The notes under the pieces are model-generated. The model saw only the letters and a list, made by a program, of their open reading frames with translations, ran no database searches and was not told the DNA's origin. Shown here piece after piece: positions 13,889 to 18,474 of a DNA stretch of 18,474 bases (within the stretch, counting starts at the first letter, position 1; the number at the start of each line of letters is the position of its first letter). Location of the stretch: contig CAYONM010000052.1 in assembly GCA_964405325.1 (NCBI GenBank), forward strand, positions 1-18,474. The letters run 5' to 3'. A program made the position numbers and the translations under genes. This DNA is from CAYONM01 sp964405325. GTDB lineage: Bacteria; Planctomycetota; UBA11346.

Positions 13889-15738
13889 AAAAACCAACGC
13901 AGTCCCAACTCGACCTCACTGTGTTCCACCGACCAGGTCTCAGCATGGCCCAATCCCAGATCAAGCGCCAGATTGCGGGTAAAGCTGAAACGTTGCTCCA
14001 ATTCGACATGCCAATTGCTTGCGTCGGCGCCTAGGCCATAGCGCAGCCAGTCGCCGGTCAGCTGCAGGCCGTAGCGTTCGTGCGGCAACCACAACACGCC
14101 CGCCCGCACACCGCCACCACCGGCATATCGCTCCCCTCCCTCGATCAGTCGGGCATCACCGCACCCCATGCCGTACACACGAAGCGATCCCAAGCGCCAA
14201 CAACCACCGATGCCCACATCACCAAAGCCATGCAAAACCCGGCGCTCCTCGCTCATCCACTCCGACCGCAAGCCGACCCCAGCGGTCCAGGACAAGGGCG
14301 CATAGAAACGATCGCGTGCTGGCAGGGAAACCAAGCGGATCAGGTCCAGCTGCTGAATGTCGACCTCCTCCCGGTCGGGCCAGTAGCGCACCTCGCCACC
14401 AAAGAAGACGATCTGTGCACCCGGCTCAAAACCGGTACTGGGGTCGAGCAATTCATGATATGCTGGCCGGTAAGCGAGTGAGACGAACGACTCGTCGTTC
14501 GAGATCCCAGCGCCAAAGCGTACCCGCGAGGCATGATGCCCACGCTCTGGCGGCGTCGGTTCCGGCAAGATCAGGGGCTCGGTTTCGCTCTCCGCCAAGC
14601 GAGCACGGGCGCGTAAAATCCGCATGAGACGCTGCTGATAGTCCTCTTGGCGCACACGATTCTTGGCCCGCAACGTCTGCAGGTACTCGGCCGCCAATTC
14701 CAGGGCCTGCTGCTGATCACTGTGCGCCAAATCCAGCTCGCCCGGTCCCACGCGCCCCTTGGCAAGACCGTGGATGGCATCGCCGATGGCCGAGTCCAAT
14801 TCTGCGGCTGCATAACGGATCCGGGTGGCCAGAGCAGGCCGGTAGACCCGATCAGCGATCAATCCGGCGGCCTCCACCATTTTGATGGTATCCAATGGGA
14901 TGACCCATAATCCGCTCTGCTCCACCAACCGCAATTCCGGCCGGGCAACCTCCAGCAGGTACAGCAGGGCAAAGCTGCAGTTCTCATCGAAAAAATAATA
15001 GTCGGAACGAATTCCGCGCATCTCCCAGATATGCAACATCAGCCGGCGGATCTCACGTATCTCGAAGCCCAACTGGTACTCCCACATGTCGCGTTGATCG
15101 ATGCCGGCGTATTCGCGCACCTTCTCGTAATAGGAAGTAAAGCTGAATTGGCCAGGGTACATGCCGAAAATACCACGAAATGCAAAAATAACGCCATTAT
15201 CCTCACCGGTAATGGCAGCAAAGTTCAACGCTTGCGCCAACAACTCACTCTGCTCGGAATTCCGTATCAAGAGAAACGTATGGCCAAACATTGATGCCGG
15301 CGAATTGATGTACGCTGCCGGATAGACCAAGGTCACCTGATCGGGCTGCAAACGCTGCCAGACCTCCTCAAATTCCACCGCGCACGCAACCGGCAGCCGT
15401 GCCCGATCCAATTGCAACTGCTCGATCAGCCATTCGGCCCGGGCCGGAAAGCGCTCCATGACATCATCGCAATCGCTCTGCCCAAGCTGCGCTGCCAATG
15501 TGGCCTGCAGCTCCGCTTTGGCATCACGCTTGCCGTTTTCAGCCAGGAAGAAGCGATCGTCGTCCACACGGCTGACACCACCGGAATCCAAATGCAGCAG
15601 CACCGACCAATAATACTGATCAGCCAATTGCATCTGTTCGCTACGAATCAACAACTGCCTGAAATCCGCTTCGGTGTACCGTTCGACAGCAGCAGCGCCA
15701 TGAACCATCAACGACAAGACCAACAACCACAAACGCAT
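13885..15738 (-). CDS. DUF4105 (Lnb N-terminal domain-like) envelope protein
   Basis: 617 residues with a Sec signal (1-17, cut near AAA-VERY), so it is exported. The DUF4105 domain (about 135-300) shows YINSPASMFGHTFLLIRN (143-160), with conserved His153, and DYYFFDENCSFALLYLLEV (246-264), with conserved Cys254. In Gram-positive Lnb, a related domain moves an acyl chain between lipoprotein positions; the His and Cys here could form a similar acyl-transfer site, which is inference. The C-terminal 200 residues alternate polar and hydrophobic residues and end in Phe (ELGLRWFF), typical of an outer-membrane beta-barrel. AGGA lies seven bases before the ATG. It follows the DUF3015 gene on the same strand, separated by a terminator-like hairpin. 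Confidence 0.88.
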   Translation of the reverse strand: MRLWLLVLSLMVHGAAAVERYTEADFRQLLIRSEQMQLADQYYWSVLLHLDSGGVSRVDDDRFFLAENGKRDAKAELQATLAAQLGQSDCDDVMERFPARAEWLIEQLQLDRARLPVACAVEFEEVWQRLQPDQVTLVYPAAYINSPASMFGHTFLLIRNSEQSELLAQALNFAAITGEDNGVIFAFRGIFGMYPGQFSFTSYYEKVREYAGIDQRDMWEYQLGFEIREIRRLMLHIWEMRGIRSDYYFFDENCSFALLYLLEVARPELRLVEQSGLWVIPLDTIKMVEAAGLIADRVYRPALATRIRYAAAELDSAIGDAIHGLAKGRVGPGELDLAHSDQQQALELAAEYLQTLRAKNRVRQEDYQQRLMRILRARARLAESETEPLILPEPTPPERGHHASRVRFGAGISNDESFVSLAYRPAYHELLDPSTGFEPGAQIVFFGGEVRYWPDREEVDIQQLDLIRLVSLPARDRFYAPLSWTAGVGLRSEWMSEERRVLHGFGDVGIGGCWRLGSLRVYGMGCGDARLIEGGERYAGGGGVRAGVLWLPHERYGLQLTGDWLRYGLGADASNWHVELEQRFSFTRNLALDLGLGHAETWSVEHSEVELGLRWFF

Positions 15739-15762
15739 GAGCCAATCCTGAGAGCAAGACAG

Positions 15763-15800
15763 AAAACAACAAGCGAGGGTGACCGAATGGCCACCCTCGC
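15763..15800 (-). terminator. Terminator or attenuator between the DUF3015 and DUF4105 genes
   Basis: On the minus strand GCGAGGGTG pairs with CACCCTCGC, extended by three inner pairs (one G-U) to a 12-bp stem with a four-base loop. TTGTTGTTTT follows at once. This is a good rho-independent terminator just after the DUF3015 stop. Because the DUF4105 gene starts 25 bases further on, leaky readthrough would set its level below that of DUF3015. Confidence 0.8.
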
Positions 15801-15821
15801 ACGGCGAATCGTAATAAAAAA

Positions 15822-16310
15822 CTAAACCTGAGCGGGTGCTTCCTCGACCGGGAACACCTGCAGGATGTTGTCGACCACGACCTCATTGGTGATGGTCGCT
15901 TCGGGGAAGATCTGGTCGAAGTTGCGCTGGAGAGTGAAGACGAAGGCGCTGTGTTCTTCAGCAGGAATGGCCATCAATTCAGCCAGTGTACCGATGGTTT
16001 CACCCCGTCCGGCAGCGATATCGCGCGCTAGGGCATCCATGTTGTCAGCAACGAAGACCTCCATCTTCCGACGCACCACAATGCCATCGAAGGGTTCGGC
16101 ACCGGATGTCCCCGAGGTGATGGCAAAAGTCTGGTTGCCGAACAGACCATTGGTGGTGGCAGCGAGGACCTGCGACAGCAGACCGTCGTTTTCACCAAAG
16201 ATCATGGTACCGAGACCGACACCAACATTGCGGCGCATGGTTTCGGAGGCGGCATGAAGACTGCTAGCACAGGCCAACAGCAGACAGGCGAGAGTGCAAA
16301 AGCGCAGCAT
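15822..16310 (-). CDS. DUF3015 family periplasmic protein
   Basis: 162 residues from the ATG at 16310, which has AAAGGGA six bases upstream and gives a clean Sec signal (MLRFCTLACLLLACASSLHA). The longer frame to 16418 is rejected because it would put 36 residues before the signal. The mature protein shows the DUF3015 core: VGLGTMIFGENDG, then ATTNGLFGNQTFAITSGTSG, then MDALARDIAAGRGE. In homologues I remember, a Cys precedes the first motif and another follows SGT-x-G. Here they are Val and Ala, and the mature protein has no cysteine, so a possible disulfide is lost. Function is unknown. The DUF4105 gene follows. Confidence 0.88.
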   Translation of the reverse strand: MLRFCTLACLLLACASSLHAASETMRRNVGVGLGTMIFGENDGLLSQVLAATTNGLFGNQTFAITSGTSGAEPFDGIVVRRKMEVFVADNMDALARDIAAGRGETIGTLAELMAIPAEEHSAFVFTLQRNFDQIFPEATITNEVVVDNILQVFPVEEAPAQV

Positions 16311-16463
16311 GCTTGTCCCTTTCTGGAACTGGGTTGAATGTGATTTGGTTCGACAGTATGCCCTCCAGCTGGGCGTCAATTGTCGGTATAACATGATTGG
16401 CCTCTGCCGGACTTGCATGTCATACTGTCATCAGACACAGAACCAGCAGAGCACGGAGCATCG

Positions 16464-16580
16464 GTGGACCGCCGTCACATCAGCTTGATCGCCATGATCG
16501 GCATCGCTGCCTTTGTCGGCTGCCATCACAGCTGGCTGGCTTGTCGACGTCGGAGCTGGGGCGAAGACGCTAGAAGCTGA
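16464..16580 (+). CDS. Possible 38-residue lipoprotein
   Basis: This small frame starts with GTG at 16464, five bases after GGAG (16455-16458). The protein begins VDRRHISLIAMIGIAAFVGC: a basic start, a hydrophobic stretch and a lipobox-like AFVGC with Cys20, then 18 polar residues (HHSWLACRRRSWGEDARS). The size resembles entericidin-like small lipoproteins, but the sequence does not match any I know. It may be real, or the remnant of a longer lipoprotein cut short where the hairpin element at 16573 begins; its stop codon lies inside the first arm. No confident promoter is seen. Confidence 0.4.
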   Translation: MDRRHISLIAMIGIAAFVGCHHSWLACRRRSWGEDARS

Positions 16581-16629
16581 GGCTGCGAGAACTTCGTAAA
16601 GAAAAAGTTGTTCTCGCAGCCTCGGCTTC
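16573..16629. repeat. 20-bp inverted repeat (strong stem-loop)
   Basis: GAAGCTGAGGCTGCGAGAAC (16573-16592) and GTTCTCGCAGCCTCGGCTTC (16610-16629) are complementary at 19 of 20 positions, with a 17-base A-rich loop. A second small perfect hairpin, AGGGGC-GCA-GCCCCT, follows at 16638-16652. No T-run follows either arm, so this is not an ordinary terminator. It may be a dispersed palindromic element or part of a structured RNA. Confidence 0.8.
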
Positions 16630-16651
16630 GGGGTCCGAGGGGCGCAGCCCC

Positions 16652-16727
16652 TAGAAGAAAAAGCGAAAACCGGGCGCCGACCGCTATGATCGAACCCATG
16701 GGTTCCGGGCGGCGCCCGGTTTGTTTT
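16652..16727 (-). terminator. guaA terminator, probably bidirectional
   Basis: AAACCGGGCGCCG (16667-16679) and CGGCGCCCGGTTT (16710-16722) form a perfect 13-bp stem. On the minus strand it is followed by TTTTCGCTTTTTC, fitting termination of guaA; on the plus strand it is followed by TTTGTTTT. The 30-base loop holds a further perfect 14-base palindrome, GAACCCATGGGTTC (16692-16705), so the RNA could fold as a nested stem. Confidence 0.8.
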
Positions 16728-16786
16728 CACGGTGCTGGCTCTCTGCTCTTGGTCGAAGAGCTGCTCGTGCGACTCCAGAGCCCCTG

Positions 16787-18340
16787 TCATTCCCACTCAA
16801 TGGTCGCGGGCGGCTTACTGGAAATATCGTAACAGACCCGGTTGATGCCTTTAACCTCGTTGATGATGCGATTGGACATCCGCCCCAGCAAATCATACGG
16901 CAGCTTGGCCCAGTCGGCGGTCATGCCGTCGGTTGCGGTGATGGCGCGAATCGCACAGACATTCTCGTAGGTACGGGCATCGCCCATCACGCCGACCGAA
17001 CGGACCGGCAACAGCACGGCGAAATACTGCCAGATATCGCGCGCCAGGCCTGAGGAATCGATTTCCTCACGAACAATGGCATCGGCCTCCTGCAGCACCC
17101 GCACCTTTTCAGAGGTGATCGCCGAGCAGATGCGGACGGCCAAGCCAGGACCAGGAAAGGGCTGCCGCCAAACGACGCTGTCGTCCAGGCCCAACTCGGT
17201 ACCGACCGCACGCACCTCGTCCTTGAACAGATACCGGAATGGCTCGAGCAGGTCGAGATCCAAATCCTCGGGCAGTCCCCCAACGTTGTGATGGCTCTTG
17301 ATCACCGCCGCTGGGCCACCGTGGACGCTGATCGATTCGATGACGTCGGGATAGAGCGTCCCTTGGGCCAGAAAGCGGACCGCACCACCGGAACGTTCCT
17401 TGATCTTTTCAGCCTCATCGCGGAACACGTTGATGAATTCATGTCCGATCAACTTGCGCTTGCACTCGGGATCGTCGACCCCAGCCAAACAGGCGAGAAA
17501 CCGCTCGGAGGCATCGACGTAAATGAAATCGGCATCAGCCAGATGTTCGCGATACATGACCTGAACGCTATCGGCCTCGTCTTTGCGCAGCAGGCCGTTA
17601 TTGACGAAAACACAAGTCAGCTGCGGGCCGATGGCCTTGTGGATCAACATTGCAGCCACCGAGGAATCGACGCCACCGGAAAGCCCCAACAGCACCCGAT
17701 CCGACCCGACCCATTCACGGATGCGAGCCGTCTCCTCGTCGATGAAATTCCCCATCCGCCAATCGCCGCGACAACCGCAGACCTTGCTGAGGAAATTTCG
17801 CAGGATGGCCGTCCCGTGTTCGGTGTGAACCACCTCGGGATGGAATTGCAGACCATGGAAATGCAGTCGCGGAATATGTACCGCCGCCAAGGGGCAGTGC
17901 TCGCTTTTGGCGATCACGCTGGCGCCGGGAATATGCTCGAGGCGGTCGCCATGACTCATCCACACCACTTGCTGTGCTGGCAGCTTCTCGAACAGGGCGT
18001 TGGTGGCATCGACCAGCACATCGGTCCGGCCGAACTCGCGTTCCTCGGCTTCCTGCACGGCGCCGCCGTTCAGGTAGGCGGTCAGCTGCATACCGTAGCA
18101 GATACCGAGAATGGGAATGCCCGATTCGAAGATGGCGGTATCCACGGTGGGCGCCTGCTCGGCATACACCGACGCCGGACCACCCGAAAGGATGATACCC
18201 TTGATGTGCTCATCATGGTATTCCGCGAAGGGCTTGGTACAGGGATGGATGGCGCAGAACACCCCTGCCTCACGAACGCGACGAGCGATCAGCTGCGTCA
18301 CCTGACTGCCAAAATCCAATACGATAACCGTCTCGTGCAT
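16787..18340 (-). CDS. guaA: GMP synthase (glutamine-hydrolysing)
   Basis: 517 residues, complete. GuaA converts XMP to GMP using ATP and glutamine. The N-terminal class I glutaminase domain shows GGPASVYAE, the nucleophile Cys in ILGICYGMQL (about 76-85) and the FHPEV motif. The ATP pyrophosphatase domain has the P-loop LSGGVDSS (about 220-227), and the C-terminal dimerisation domain ends in the typical SKPPATIEWE. AAGAAGG lies six bases before the ATG. guaB, the usual upstream partner, is not in front of it: only 60 bases separate guaA from the right-end repeat. A strong terminator lies about 65 bases after the gene. Confidence 0.98.
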   Translation of the reverse strand: MHETVIVLDFGSQVTQLIARRVREAGVFCAIHPCTKPFAEYHDEHIKGIILSGGPASVYAEQAPTVDTAIFESGIPILGICYGMQLTAYLNGGAVQEAEEREFGRTDVLVDATNALFEKLPAQQVVWMSHGDRLEHIPGASVIAKSEHCPLAAVHIPRLHFHGLQFHPEVVHTEHGTAILRNFLSKVCGCRGDWRMGNFIDEETARIREWVGSDRVLLGLSGGVDSSVAAMLIHKAIGPQLTCVFVNNGLLRKDEADSVQVMYREHLADADFIYVDASERFLACLAGVDDPECKRKLIGHEFINVFRDEAEKIKERSGGAVRFLAQGTLYPDVIESISVHGGPAAVIKSHHNVGGLPEDLDLDLLEPFRYLFKDEVRAVGTELGLDDSVVWRQPFPGPGLAVRICSAITSEKVRVLQEADAIVREEIDSSGLARDIWQYFAVLLPVRSVGVMGDARTYENVCAIRAITATDGMTADWAKLPYDLLGRMSNRIINEVKGINRVCYDISSKPPATIEWE

Positions 18341-18400
18341 GAAATACCTTCTTCTGGACCGGTCGCGGTCCGTTGCTATTCTGCGGGTAGCCTGGGACCG

Positions 18401-18474
18401 TTAGGGCCCGTCAATAAATGAAGGTAGCGTCTCACTTGATCTTTTGCCGCCCTTCTGCGTTGCTTATCGCTTAC
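18401..18474 (-). repeat. Right copy of inverted terminal repeat
   Basis: 18401-18453 is the inverted copy of 1-53, and the element continues at least 21 bases further to the window end. On the minus strand a frame is open from the window end through the repeat (it begins VSDKQRRRAAKDQVRRYL) and stops between the repeat and guaA. The frame is the same one that is open in the left copy, which suggests the 3' end of a repeated gene, perhaps a transposase. The opposite strand also has an open frame starting at 18418, so coding direction is uncertain. Confidence 0.9.

Noticed and set aside
16431..16796. 121-codon minus-strand frame over the hairpins
   Set aside because: It translates terminators and palindromes, has a chance composition and conflicts with the guaA terminator.
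1..18474. CRISPR, tRNA, rRNA, toxin-antitoxin or phage-defence system
   Set aside because: No regularly spaced repeats, tRNA T-arm motifs, rRNA-like stretches or recognisable defence or toxin proteins were seen on either strand.

Overview
The window reads as chromosomal DNA of a GC-rich gammaproteobacterium. The best evidence is the YceF-type Maf protein, the TrmL, AccD and GuaA orthologues, and the DUF3015/DUF4105 pair. I cannot place it more precisely; a Chromatiales-like lineage is only a guess. The window starts inside one copy and ends inside a second, inverted copy of the same repeat (1-53 and 18401-18453, 52 of 53 bases identical). It may therefore be a complete contig that stops in dispersed repeats, or a segment lying between two inverted copies.

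Layout. Positions 186-1986 (minus) hold an apparent operon: GTP cyclohydrolase FolE2, a small coiled-coil protein, and a short N-acetylglutamate-synthase-like GNAT enzyme. Positions 2225-3236 (plus) hold a YceF-type Maf nucleotide pyrophosphatase and a YjbQ family protein. Positions 3247-4491 (minus) encode a lipoprotein whose mature part is twenty consecutive 18-residue repeats without a gap. Positions 4826-6513 (plus) are gatC and gatA. No gatB follows; instead there is a GC-rich tandem repeat (6520-6712). Positions 6759-9227 (minus) run accD, a small lipoprotein, then DUF1015. Positions 9338-11499 (plus) encode a 'headless' relative of GH38 alpha-mannosidases followed by trmL. Positions 11675-13024 (minus) are an orphan NtrC-type response regulator with a possible sigma-54 promoter and a perfect palindrome in its leader. 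Positions 13184-13888 (plus) are a rhomboid protease, overlapping tail to tail with a DUF4105 protein (13885-15738, minus) that lies downstream of a DUF3015 protein (15822-16310, minus). A possible 38-residue lipoprotein (16464-16580, plus) and a group of hairpins separate these from guaA (16787-18340, minus).

How it fits together. The recognisable enzymes are housekeeping functions: folate or queuosine precursor synthesis, fatty-acid synthesis, tRNA amidation and methylation, GMP synthesis and nucleotide sanitation. A second theme is the cell envelope: three lipoproteins or candidates, DUF4105, DUF3015 and rhomboid. Several genes that usually have fixed partners lack them here (gatA without gatB, accD without folC, guaA without guaB, yceF without rpmF/plsX). 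Together with the repeats this suggests a rearranged genome. I see no CRISPR array, tRNA, rRNA, complete insertion sequence or recognisable defence system. The most novel items are the 18-residue-repeat lipoprotein, the headless GH38 relative, and the leader of the NtrC-type regulator.
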